Shown: in pieces, positions 34,086 through 42,084 of the stretch | Layout: each line of letters starts with the position of its first letter | Numbering within the stretch: the first letter of the stretch is position 1 | Assembly (NCBI GenBank): GCA_964645155.1 | Contig: CAZYBG010000005.1 | Span: 1 to 64,000 of the forward strand | DNA length: 64,000 nt | Direction: 5' to 3' | Source: CAZYBG01 sp964645155 | GTDB lineage: Bacteria > Pseudomonadota > Alphaproteobacteria > Rhodobacterales > Rhodobacteraceae | Notes under the pieces: model-generated | What the model was told of the DNA's origin: nothing | The model's database searches: none | Seen by the model: only the letters and a program-made list of their open reading frames with translations | Position numbers and translations under genes: made by a program

Positions 34086-34829
34086 ATGACCGCGTTGAGC
34101 ACGACCTTCACCAAGGACTGCGGCGATTGCCCGATCCGGCACCGGGCCGTCTGTGCGCGGTGCGAACCCGACGAGCTTCGCCACCTCGAGGAGCTGAAGT
34201 TCTACCGCTCCTACGAACCCGGGCAGACGGTGATCTGGTCCGGCGACCGGATGGACTTCGTCGCCTCGGTCGTCTCGGGCGTCGCGACCCTGTCGCAGAC
34301 CATGGAGGACGGCCGCACCCAGATGGTGGGGCTCCTGTTGCCTTCGGACTTCGTCGGCCGGCCCGGGCGCGAGCGGGTGGCCTACGACGTGCGGGCGGTA
34401 ACGCCCGTCGTCATGTGCTGCTTCCGCCGCCGCCCGTTCGAGGAAATGCTGGAGCGCATGCCGCACATCGCCGGCCGGCTCCTGCAGATGACGCTCGACG
34501 AGCTTGACGCGGCGCGGGAATGGATGCTGCTCCTCGGCCGCAAGACCGCGCGCGAGAAGATCGCGAGCCTCCTCGCGATCTTCGCCCGGCGCGAGGGCAG
34601 CCTCGATCCGGCGCGCGGCGGCCGCCGCATCGCGTTCGAGCTGCCGCTGACGCGCGAGGCGATGGCCGACTATCTTGGGCTGACGCTCGAGACGGTAAGC
34701 CGGCAGGTCTCGGCGCTGAAGCGCGAGGGCACGATCGTCCTCGAAGGCAAGCGACGGGTCATCGTGCCGGACGTGGCGCGGTTGATGGAAGAGACCGGCG
34801 ACGACGCCGACGGCGGCTTCCTCGTCTGA
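34086..34829 (+). CDS. fnrL: FNR-type oxygen-sensing transcription regulator FnrL
   Basis: A 247-residue CRP/FNR regulator. N-terminal cysteines Cys12, Cys15, Cys23 and Cys26, together with Cys111/Cys112, supply the ligands for an oxygen-labile 4Fe-4S cluster. The cyclic-nucleotide-binding-like beta roll (about 35-125) and dimer helix (about 128-160) are followed by a helix-turn-helix. The recognition helix LTLETVSRQVSALKREG carries E-x2-S-R, the contacts for TTGAT. The ATG at 34086 lies just after the FNR box; an upstream frame to 34014 would run through the box and hemN leader, so it is not used. Confidence 0.93.
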   Translation: MTALSTTFTKDCGDCPIRHRAVCARCEPDELRHLEELKFYRSYEPGQTVIWSGDRMDFVASVVSGVATLSQTMEDGRTQMVGLLLPSDFVGRPGRERVAYDVRAVTPVVMCCFRRRPFEEMLERMPHIAGRLLQMTLDELDAAREWMLLLGRKTAREKIASLLAIFARREGSLDPARGGRRIAFELPLTREAMADYLGLTLETVSRQVSALKREGTIVLEGKRRVIVPDVARLMEETGDDADGGFLV

Positions 34830-34837
34830 GCGGGGCC

Positions 34838-35377
34838 TCAGCGGGTCAGTTCGAAGCGGACCGTGCCGATCGGCAGACCCCAGCGCGTGACGATCGCGTC
34901 GTTGACCACAAGGCCCGCTGCCGGTCGATAGATCACGTCGGCAAAGCCCAGCCGGGTGACGCCGCTCGTCGACCGGAAATCGGCAACATAGCTGAGCCTG
35001 ATCTCGCGCCCGTCCTCCCGCACCGCTGCCGGGCCGACGGTATCCTCGCGCCGGCCGTGCCAGCTTTGCGGGCCGGTCCGGGTGAAGACCCAGGTCAGGC
35101 GGTCTTCCTGGCCGTCATCGTAGCGAAAATCCTCCACCACGGTCAGCGTGTCGCCGCGGAGGCGTCCGTTCAGCCGTGCGGAGAAACGCCGCTCGATCCC
35201 GGCGAGGGGTGCGCGGAACACGCCGGTTCCGCGGCTTGGCCCCTCGAACGCGTCGACGAGGCTGACGGGCAGCCGGGCGCCCTCGGGCGAGGGCGGTTCC
35301 GTCGCACAACCGGCGAGCGGAAGGAGGGCGGCGGAGCCGAGGAAAAGGCGGCGGCTGAGAAGGGACATCGCTTGCAT
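34838..35377 (-). CDS. DUF3833 family lipoprotein
   Basis: A 179-residue exported lipoprotein. The N-terminus MQAMSLLSRRLFLGSAALLPLAGC ends in a lipobox (LAGC). The mature domain is the DUF3833 type: FEGPSRGTGVFRAPLAGIERRF, LTVVEDFRYDDGQEDRLTWVF, VIYRPAAGLVVNDAIVTRWGLPIG. Function is unknown. The ATG at 35377 has AGGAG 4 bases upstream; the ATG at 35368 is an alternative. It converges on fnrL with only 8 bases between the stops, and lies 50 bases after the M3 peptidase gene. Confidence 0.82.
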   Translation of the reverse strand: MQAMSLLSRRLFLGSAALLPLAGCATEPPSPEGARLPVSLVDAFEGPSRGTGVFRAPLAGIERRFSARLNGRLRGDTLTVVEDFRYDDGQEDRLTWVFTRTGPQSWHGRREDTVGPAAVREDGREIRLSYVADFRSTSGVTRLGFADVIYRPAAGLVVNDAIVTRWGLPIGTVRFELTR

Positions 35378-35427
35378 GGCGCTCCTGACGCAGGAGATAC
35401 GTCGGCCACCGCGATCCGGTTCACCCC

Positions 35428-37455
35428 TCAGGCCGCGTCGGGCAGCCCACGCCCGCGCAGCAGCGCCTCGACCCCGGGCATCCGGCCGCGGAACTTGAGG
35501 TAGAGCGCATCGGCCTCTTCCGAGCCGCCGGCGGACAGGATGTGCTCCTCGAGCCGGCGCGCGGTCTCGGCGTCGAACGGGCCGCCCGCCTCCTCGAAGG
35601 CGGCGAAGGCATCGGCGTCCATCACCTCCGACCACATGTAGGAATAGTAGCCGCTGGAATACCCGTCGCCCGAGAAGACATGGGCGAAGTGCGGCGTCGC
35701 GTGCCGCATCGGAATGGCGTCCGGCGCGCCGATCTCGGCCAGGATCTCGGCCTGCCTCCGCATCGGGTCGTCGGGTGCCGGACCTTCGTGGAACGCGAGG
35801 TCGACAAGCGCCGAGGCGACGTACTCCACCGTCGCGTGGCCCATGTCGGCGTTCTTGGCCGCGAGCATCCGGTCAAGCAGGTGCCGGGGCATCGGCGCGC
35901 CCGTCTCGGCATGGCGGGCGTGACGCTCCAGAACCTCGGGAACCTCGAGCCAGTGTTCGTAGAGCTGGCTCGGGAGTTCGACGAAGTCGCGCGCGACATT
36001 CGTCCCCGAGACGAAGCCGAACGTCACGTCCGACAGGATCTGGTGCAGGGCGTGGCCGAACTCGTGGAACAAGGTGCGCGCATCGTCGTAGGAGAGAAGC
36101 GCGGGCGCGCCCTTCGGCGGCTTTGTGAAGTTGCAGACATTGACGACGACCGGCCGTACCTCCTCCCCCAGCTTGCGTTGCCCGCGCATGGTCGAGCACC
36201 AGGCGCCCGAGCGCTTTGAGCCCCGCGCGAAATAGTCGCCGATGAAGACGGCCATATGGCGACCCGCGCGGGTGACCTCCCAGGCGCGGGCATCCGCATG
36301 GTAGAGCGGCACGTCGATCGGCCGGAACTCCAGCCCGAACAGGCGGCGGGCGCAGTCGAAGGCGGCCCCGATCATGGCGTCGAGCCGCAGGTACGGCTTC
36401 AGTTCGGCCTCGTCGACGTCGAACTCGGCCTTCCGGCGCTTCTCGGCGTAGTAGCGCCAGTCCCAGGCCTCGATCTCGCCGTTGATGCCATCGTTCCGCA
36501 ACATCGCCGTCAGCGCGCGGACATCCGCTTCCGCGCGCGCCTTCGCCGGCTGCCACACCGCCATCAGAAGCGCGCGGACCGCCGCAGGCGTCTTTGCCAT
36601 CTCGGGTTCCAGCTTGTAGGCCGCGAACGAGTCGTAGCCGAGAAGCCGCGCGCGTTCCTCGCGCAGCTTCAGGATCTCGGCAGCCACGGCGCGGTTGTCG
36701 GTCTCACCGCCGTTCGCCCCGCGCGCGACCCAGGCCCGGAACGCGGTCTCGCGCAGGTCGCGCCGGGGCGAGAACTGCAGGAACGGCACGATCAGCGAGC
36801 GCGCGAGGGTAAGGACATGGCCGTCCTGCCCGCGCTCCTCCGCCGCGGCGGCAAGCCCGGACACGACGAACGCCGGCAGCCCCTCCAGATCGGTCCCGGC
36901 TAGCGGCAGGACCCATTCCCTCTCGTCGGCCAGCAGGTTCTGCGAGAATCTCGTGCCGAGGACCGCGAGCCGTTCCTTGACCGCCCGCAGCCGCTCGGCC
37001 TCCGCGCCGTCGAGATCAGCGCCGGCACGCACGAACATGCGGCGGTAAAGCTCCAGCACGCGCGCCTCCTCGCCGGAGAGGCCGAGGCCGTCCGCATTCT
37101 GCGCCAAGGTGCGGATGCGTCGCCAGAGCGTCTTGTTCATCGTGATTTCCGACGCGAATGCCGCCATCTTCGGCGCGAGGTCGCGCTGCAGCGCCTCGCG
37201 CGCAGGGTTCGAGTCGGCGCCCGCGAGGTTGTAGAAGACGCCCGCCACGCGATCGAGCGCGGTCTCGGCCAGTTCCAGCGCGGCGATCGTGTTGGCGAAG
37301 GTCGGCGGCTCGGGGTCCTCGGCAATCCGAGCAATCTCGGCGCGGGCTTCGGCGAGCGCCGCGTCGAAGGCGGGGGCGAAATGCGCATCCTCGATGGCGC
37401 CGAACGGCGGCAGTTCGAAAGGGGTTGTCCAGTCGCCTAGAAGCGGGTTCTGCAT
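35428..37455 (-). CDS. M3 family oligopeptidase (PrlC/Dcp-like zinc metallopeptidase)
   Basis: A 675-residue cytoplasmic peptidase with the zinc motif LFHEFGHALHQIL (HExxH) and a downstream glutamate in the FVELPSQLYEHW segment. The N-terminal mainly helical half starts NPLLGDWTTPFELPPFG and the C-terminal substrate-binding loop includes GDGYSSGYYSYMWSEVMDADAF. Features fit oligopeptidase A or dipeptidyl carboxypeptidase; the two are hard to separate by eye. No signal peptide is present. It probably degrades short peptides, including cleaved signal peptides. Confidence 0.93.
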   Translation of the reverse strand: MQNPLLGDWTTPFELPPFGAIEDAHFAPAFDAALAEARAEIARIAEDPEPPTFANTIAALELAETALDRVAGVFYNLAGADSNPAREALQRDLAPKMAAFASEITMNKTLWRRIRTLAQNADGLGLSGEEARVLELYRRMFVRAGADLDGAEAERLRAVKERLAVLGTRFSQNLLADEREWVLPLAGTDLEGLPAFVVSGLAAAAEERGQDGHVLTLARSLIVPFLQFSPRRDLRETAFRAWVARGANGGETDNRAVAAEILKLREERARLLGYDSFAAYKLEPEMAKTPAAVRALLMAVWQPAKARAEADVRALTAMLRNDGINGEIEAWDWRYYAEKRRKAEFDVDEAELKPYLRLDAMIGAAFDCARRLFGLEFRPIDVPLYHADARAWEVTRAGRHMAVFIGDYFARGSKRSGAWCSTMRGQRKLGEEVRPVVVNVCNFTKPPKGAPALLSYDDARTLFHEFGHALHQILSDVTFGFVSGTNVARDFVELPSQLYEHWLEVPEVLERHARHAETGAPMPRHLLDRMLAAKNADMGHATVEYVASALVDLAFHEGPAPDDPMRRQAEILAEIGAPDAIPMRHATPHFAHVFSGDGYSSGYYSYMWSEVMDADAFAAFEEAGGPFDAETARRLEEHILSAGGSEEADALYLKFRGRMPGVEALLRGRGLPDAA

Positions 37456-37539
37456 CGGGGCCTCCATTCGTCACAGACCTAGGAGCTGCCGTCGCCGTTG
37501 ACCAGCGGGCTCTTGCAGCGGCGGCAACGCGTGGCATCG

Positions 37540-38334
37540 TCATCGCTCGTGCGCGCGCCGAAGCCGTGTCTCGATCCGCCTGAGGATCAACGACAGAGTC
37601 ACCGTCATGGTGAGGTAGAGCAGCGCGACGACGTTGTATGTCTCGAAGTAGCGGAAGTTGCCGGCCGCGATCACCTTGCCGAGCTGGGTGATGTCGGTCA
37701 CGCCGAGAACGCTCACGAGCGAGCTGTCCTTGACCATGGCCACGAAATCGTTGCCGAGCGGCGGCAGGATCGTCCGGAACGCCTGCGGAAAGACCACGTG
37801 CCGGAAGGTGCGCCAGCGCGACAGTCCCAGCGCCTGCGCTGCCTCTGTCTGGCCGCGATCGACCGCGTCGAGGCCAGCGCGGAACACCTCGGCGATGAAC
37901 GCCGAATAGGCGATCGTGAGCGCGATGATCGCCCGCCAGAGCAGCGAGAAGTCGCGCGGCCGGATCGGCTCCACGCCCAGAGCGCCCAGCGCCAGGTTGA
38001 TGCCGTCGATCGCCAGAGGCGCGAAGACGAACGCGACGTAGAGCAGCAGCACGATGATCGGAACGCCGCGGACGACCTCGATGTAGAACCGCGCGACCTG
38101 GCGCACCACAAGCCGCCGCGACCGGGCCATGACGGCCAGCAGGAGCCCGATGGCACAGGCCATCGAGAAGGCGACGATCGTCACGAAAAGCGTGATGCGG
38201 ATGCCCGCCGACAGCTTGCTCAGGACGGCGGCATAGACGTCATCGGACAGCACCTGCCAGAACAGGTAGGCGCCGATCGTGGCCAGCACGACGAGCCAGT
38301 AGGGGAAGTCCTTGCCGCGGGAGACCGGCGTCAT
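37540..38334 (-). CDS. Polar amino-acid ABC transporter permease (HisM/GlnP-like)
   Basis: A 264-residue permease of the His/Glu/Gln family with an N-terminal helix, four further helices and the EAA-type loop AAQALGLSRWRTFRHVVFPQAFR. The C-terminal KDSSLVSVLGVTDI motif is diagnostic of this family. The start is placed at the ATG at 38334, giving MTPVSRGKDF. It follows its binding-protein gene across a short gap with a perfect hairpin. No second permease or ATPase gene follows; the next gene is the M3 peptidase. Either the permease forms a homodimer with an ATPase encoded elsewhere, or the operon is reduced. Confidence 0.9.
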   Translation of the reverse strand: MTPVSRGKDFPYWLVVLATIGAYLFWQVLSDDVYAAVLSKLSAGIRITLFVTIVAFSMACAIGLLLAVMARSRRLVVRQVARFYIEVVRGVPIIVLLLYVAFVFAPLAIDGINLALGALGVEPIRPRDFSLLWRAIIALTIAYSAFIAEVFRAGLDAVDRGQTEAAQALGLSRWRTFRHVVFPQAFRTILPPLGNDFVAMVKDSSLVSVLGVTDITQLGKVIAAGNFRYFETYNVVALLYLTMTVTLSLILRRIETRLRRAHER

Positions 38335-38341
38335 GCGAGGC

Positions 38342-38365
38342 CGGCCCCGGCCGGAGCCGGGGCCG
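38342..38365 (-). other. Perfect intercistronic hairpin between binding-protein and permease genes
   Basis: A 10-bp all-GC stem (38342-38351 with 38356-38365) closes a 4-base loop, 6 bases after the binding-protein stop. No U-tract follows, so it should protect the upstream message or attenuate, raising binding protein over permease. Confidence 0.6.
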
Positions 38366-38371
38366 TTCGTG

Positions 38372-39157
38372 TCACTGACCAAGCTGGTATTCGAGGAACC
38401 ACTTGGTGTTCAGCGCCTCGAGCGTTCCATCGGCTTCCATCGCCGCGATGGCCGCGTTGATCGGCTCCACAAGGTCCGAACCCTTGGGGAAGATGAAGCC
38501 GAACTGCTCGGTCCCGAGCGGCTCGCCGATGATCTTGAGGCCGCCATCGGAGGCCGCGACATAGCCGTTCGCTGCGGTCGAATCCGACAGCACGAGGTCG
38601 ACGTCGCCGGACCGCAGCGCCTCGAGGCCGGCGCCAAAGGTCTCGAACTTCACGATCCGCGGGTTCGCCTCGTCGCCATCGAGCACCTCGTAGACGCCCA
38701 CATAGAACGGCGTCGTGCCGGGCTGCGCCGCCATCAGCAGGTCGGGATCGGCCGCGAACGCCGCCGCGTCGCCAAACCGCTCTTCGTCGCCGCGGACCAT
38801 CATAAGCATCTGGCTGGTCATGTAGGGGGCGGAGAAGTCGACCTGTTCCTTGCGGTCGTCGCGGATCGTGATGCCGGTCATGCCCATGTCGAACTGGCCC
38901 TCGGACACCGCGGCGATCATCGCGTCCCAGCTTATGTTCTGGTAGGTGACGGTGATGTTCAGCCGTTCCGCGATCTCGGCCATCGCGTCGTATTCCCAGC
39001 CGATCGCCGTGCCCGATGCGTCAAGAAACTGGAGCGGTGGGTAGGCGTTCTCGGTGACGACGACCACCTCGCGGCCATCAAGGTCGGGCAGGTCCTGTGC
39101 GGCGGCGAACGTGGCCAAGGCAGACAGCGCGGCAGCAAGAGTGAGAGCAGCTTTCAT
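38372..39157 (-). CDS. Amino-acid ABC transporter substrate-binding protein
   Basis: A 261-residue periplasmic family 3 binding protein with signal peptide MKAALTLAAALSALATFAAAQ. The core begins VVVTENAYPPLQFLDASGTAIGWEYDAMAEIA and contains FDMGMTGITIRDDRKEQVDFSAPYM and the hinge segments DVDLVLSDSTAANGYV and IFPKGSDLVEPINAAI. The ligand is probably a polar amino acid; which one cannot be read from sequence. It is the first gene of the two-gene transporter unit. Confidence 0.9.
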   Translation of the reverse strand: MKAALTLAAALSALATFAAAQDLPDLDGREVVVVTENAYPPLQFLDASGTAIGWEYDAMAEIAERLNITVTYQNISWDAMIAAVSEGQFDMGMTGITIRDDRKEQVDFSAPYMTSQMLMMVRGDEERFGDAAAFAADPDLLMAAQPGTTPFYVGVYEVLDGDEANPRIVKFETFGAGLEALRSGDVDLVLSDSTAANGYVAASDGGLKIIGEPLGTEQFGFIFPKGSDLVEPINAAIAAMEADGTLEALNTKWFLEYQLGQ

Positions 39158-39220
39158 CGGTTTCCCCTGGGTGAACCACTGGCCGCGCAGTATGCCGCGG
39201 CCGCTGGCGGTGGCAAGCAG

Positions 39221-40261
39221 TCAGCTGCCGCAGACCGGGCAGCCGTCGCGCCGCTTCGCGCCGATCGTCCGAGTCTCGCCGAGGAGCGCATCGTAGATCA
39301 GTAGCCGCCCCCGCAGCGGTTCGCCCGCGCCGGCGATCCACTTTACCGCCTCGACCGCCAGCATGGCGCCGAGGACGCCGGGAAGCGGCCCGGCCACCCC
39401 GGCCTCGGCGCAGGTCGGCACCAGGCCGGGCGCGGGGTCCTCGGGAAATACGCAGGCGTAGCAGGGGCCGCCCGTGGCCGGGTGATAGAGGCCGATCTGC
39501 CCCTCCCACTGGGTGAGCGCCGCCGACAGCAGGGGCAGGTCGCGAGCGACGCAGGCGGCATTGGCAAGCCGTCGCGTTGCCAGGCTGTCGGTGCCGTCGA
39601 TCACGAGGTCGTAGTCGGCGAACAGCGCGTCGGCGATATCGGCCTCCAGCCTCCGGTGATAGGGCCTGACCGTCACGAACGGGTTGAGTGCGCGCAGTGC
39701 AGCCTCGGCCGAGAACACCTTCGGCATGCCGATCCGGGCATCGGTGTGGATGATCTGCCGTTGCAGGTTGCTGTTGTCGACGGTGTCGTCGTCGATCACG
39801 CCGATCGTGCCGACGCCGGCCGCCGCGAGGTAGAGGAGCGCCGGGCTGCCGAGCCCTCCGGCGCCGATCACCAGAACGCGCGCGGCGCCCAGCTTGCGTT
39901 GGCCCATGCCGCCGATCTCGCGCAGCATGATGTGGCGGGCGTAGCGGTCGAGCTCGACCTCTCCGAAGGCGCCCGCCCGCGCGGGCGGCGGATCGGCCGC
40001 GACCGGGTTGGTACGCGCCCTGATGGCCAGCAGGACACGGCGATAGGCCAGGACCAGCGCCGCGAACCCGCCGAGGATCAGCCAGAGTGCCGGCGAACCG
40101 CCCGTCGCCTCGCGGATCGCGCTCCCTTCGGGCAGCGCGACCTGCACCGCCAGAACCGCAATGTAGAGCAGGCCGAGCATCAGCCAGCGGGCCTGCCTCG
40201 CCACCCCCATCAGCGCGCCGAGACCCCAGAGCCCCGCCGCCAGCCCGATGACGAGGATCAT
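39221..40261 (-). CDS. moeB: MoeB/ThiF-type adenylyltransferase with N-terminal membrane helices
   Basis: A 346-residue E1-like enzyme that adenylates the C-terminal glycine of a MoaD/ThiS-like sulphur carrier. The nucleotide-binding GAGGLGSPALLYLAAAG, DDDTVDNSNLQRQIIHTDA and the conserved GTDSLATRRLAN are clear. Two CxxC pairs (PCYACVFPE and the C-terminal CPVCGS) bind zinc. Unlike Escherichia coli MoeB (about 249 residues), it has about 95 extra N-terminal residues with two or three hydrophobic helices (from ILVIGLAAGLWGLGALMG to WLILGGFAALVLAYR), suggesting a membrane-attached enzyme. ATGA overlap joins it to dut. Confidence 0.88.
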   Translation of the reverse strand: MILVIGLAAGLWGLGALMGVARQARWLMLGLLYIAVLAVQVALPEGSAIREATGGSPALWLILGGFAALVLAYRRVLLAIRARTNPVAADPPPARAGAFGEVELDRYARHIMLREIGGMGQRKLGAARVLVIGAGGLGSPALLYLAAAGVGTIGVIDDDTVDNSNLQRQIIHTDARIGMPKVFSAEAALRALNPFVTVRPYHRRLEADIADALFADYDLVIDGTDSLATRRLANAACVARDLPLLSAALTQWEGQIGLYHPATGGPCYACVFPEDPAPGLVPTCAEAGVAGPLPGVLGAMLAVEAVKWIAGAGEPLRGRLLIYDALLGETRTIGAKRRDGCPVCGS

Positions 40262-40734
40262 GCCGCGCCCGTCGAGCCGAAGCCGCCTTCGCCCCGCGCG
40301 GTGCCGGCAAGTCCGTCGGTGACAACAGAGAACCGCGCCCGGACGACCGGCGCGACGACGAGCTGCGCGATCCGGTCGCCATGCCGGATCGTGTAGGGTT
40401 CGGCACCGAGGTTGACGAGCAGGACCCCGAGCGGCCCGCGATAGTCGCTGTCGATCGTGCCCGGGGTGTTGGGCAGCGTGATGCCGTGCTTGAGGGCCAG
40501 TCCCGATCGCGGCCTGATCTGAATCTCGAAGTTTTCGGGGATCTCCACGCAAAGGCCGGTCGGCACCACCATGCGCGCCATCGGCTGCAGTACAAGGCCG
40601 GCTGCGCGCAGCGCTGCCGGCAGGTTCGCCCGGATGTCGGCCCCCGCCGCCCCCGCGGTCTCGTAGGCCGGCAGGCCCAAGGACCGGTCGGCCGCCTCGT
40701 CCCAGAGCACCCTGACAACCGGCGTCATCGGCAT
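40258..40734 (-). CDS. dut: Deoxyuridine triphosphate nucleotidohydrolase (dUTPase)
   Basis: A 158-residue trimeric dUTPase that converts dUTP to dUMP and keeps uracil out of DNA. All five motifs are recognisable: AAGADIRANL, PRSGLALKHG, NTPGTIDSDYRG, the GDRIAQLVVAPV strand, and the C-terminal RGEGGFGSTG arm that closes over the nucleotide. It lies between coaBC and moeB on the same strand. The 88-base gap upstream contains a long hairpin that ends right at the dut start. Confidence 0.95.
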   Translation of the reverse strand: MPMTPVVRVLWDEAADRSLGLPAYETAGAAGADIRANLPAALRAAGLVLQPMARMVVPTGLCVEIPENFEIQIRPRSGLALKHGITLPNTPGTIDSDYRGPLGVLLVNLGAEPYTIRHGDRIAQLVVAPVVRARFSVVTDGLAGTARGEGGFGSTGAA

Positions 40735-40735
40735 G

Positions 40736-40772
40736 GCCCGGCGCTGCCCGGCGCGCGATGGCAGGGCCGGGC
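40736..40772 (-). promoter_or_regulatory. Long hairpin abutting the dut start codon
   Basis: Thirteen positions pair with one mismatch (40736-40748 with 40760-40772) around an 11-base loop. On the minus strand the 3' arm ends one base before the dut ATG, so it covers the place where a Shine-Dalgarno would be. Confidence 0.45.
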
Positions 40773-40822
40773 CCGCACGGCGCGCGGGCGCCCGCAGCGC
40801 GGCATCGAGAGGGCGGGCGCGG

Positions 40823-42019
40823 TCATCCCAGCGCCTCGGCGATGCGCGCGGCGATCTTCGCGGCGACCTGGTCCTTGGCCATCCGCGGCCAGCTCTCCGC
40901 GCCCGCTTCCGTGATCAGCGTCACCGTGTTCTCGGTGCCCCCCATGATCCCCGTTCCCGGCGAGACATCGTTCGCGATGATCCAGTCGCAGCCCTTGCGC
41001 GCGCGCTTCGCGGTGGCGTGCGCGACGACGTCGTCGGTCTCGGCTGCGAATCCCACCACGAGCGCGGGCCGCCCCTCGGCCAGTCGCGCGACGGTGGCGA
41101 GGATGTCGGGGTTCTCGGCGAACTGCAGCGCGGGCGGTCGGCCCGAGCGGTCCTTCTTCATCTTCGAGCCGGCCGCATTGGCCACGCGCCAGTCGGCGAC
41201 CGCCGCAGCAAAGACCGCTGCATCTGCCGGCAGCGCGGCTTCGACAGCGGCCAGCATCTCAAGCGCGGTATCCACCCGCACGACACTCACCCCGGCCGGC
41301 GGCGGCACGCTTGCCGGGCCGGTGACGAAGGTCACGCGGGCACCGAGGGCGGAAAGCGCGCGGGCAAGGGCCGCACCCTGCGCGCCCGAGGACCGGTTGG
41401 CGATGTAGCGCACCGGGTCGATCGGCTCGTGCGTCGGACCCGAAGTGACGACCACGTGCCGCCCCCCAAGCGGCCCATCGCGCAGTGCGCGCTCCACCGC
41501 CGCGGCGATCTCCTCCGGCTCGGCCATGCGACCCGGCCCGAACTCGCCGCAGGCCATGGCGCCCTCGTTCGGCCCCGCGACGAGGATCCCGTCGCCCTTC
41601 AGCGTCGCGAGGTTCCTGCGCGTTGCCGGATGCTCCCACATCCGCACGTTCATCGCCGGCGCGATCAGCACCCGCTTGTCGGTCGCCATCAGAAGGGTCG
41701 AGGCGAGGTCGTCGGCATGGCCACCCGCCATCTTCGCCATCAGGTCGGCGGTGCAGGGGGCGACGACGACGAGATCCGCGGCCCGGGACAGCTCGATGTG
41801 GCCCATCTCGGCCTCGTCGGTCAGGTCGAAGAGATCGCGGTAGACCTTCTCGCCCGCCAGCGCCGAAGCCGATAGCGGCGTAACGAACTCCTCGGCCGCG
41901 CGGGTCAGGACCGGCACGACCCCGGCACCCCGTTCCCGCAGGCGCCGGATCAGCTCCAGCGCCTTGTAGGCTGCGATGCCGCCGCCGATGACGAGAAGGA
42001 TGCGCTTGCCGCTCAGCAT
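40823..42019 (-). CDS. coaBC: Bifunctional phosphopantothenoylcysteine decarboxylase / synthetase
   Basis: A 398-residue coenzyme A biosynthesis enzyme. The N-terminal CoaC flavodoxin-like decarboxylase has ILLVIGGGIAAYKALELIRRL, the PAMNVRMWEHP motif and the catalytic cysteine in GAMACGEFGPGRMAE. The C-terminal CoaB domain has GPTHEPIDPVRYIANRSSG, which binds nucleotide and phosphate, and the KMKKDRSG lysine region. It heads the coaBC-dut-moeB run. Upstream is a candidate promoter. Confidence 0.96.
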   Translation of the reverse strand: MLSGKRILLVIGGGIAAYKALELIRRLRERGAGVVPVLTRAAEEFVTPLSASALAGEKVYRDLFDLTDEAEMGHIELSRAADLVVVAPCTADLMAKMAGGHADDLASTLLMATDKRVLIAPAMNVRMWEHPATRRNLATLKGDGILVAGPNEGAMACGEFGPGRMAEPEEIAAAVERALRDGPLGGRHVVVTSGPTHEPIDPVRYIANRSSGAQGAALARALSALGARVTFVTGPASVPPPAGVSVVRVDTALEMLAAVEAALPADAAVFAAAVADWRVANAAGSKMKKDRSGRPPALQFAENPDILATVARLAEGRPALVVGFAAETDDVVAHATAKRARKGCDWIIANDVSPGTGIMGGTENTVTLITEAGAESWPRMAKDQVAAKIAARIAEALG

Positions 42020-42046
42020 CTCGTTGGCCCCCGCCGTTCATCGCCT

Positions 42047-42075
42047 GTCTTAGGCGCCGGCGCCGGGGCTGGCAA
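42047..42075 (-). promoter_or_regulatory. Candidate promoter for coaBC
   Basis: On the minus strand TTGCCA (42075-42070) and TAAGAC (42052-42047) are 17 bases apart, about 28 bases before the coaBC start. Only partial consensus matches, so this is tentative. Confidence 0.3.
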
Positions 42076-42084
42076 CTCCGCGAC

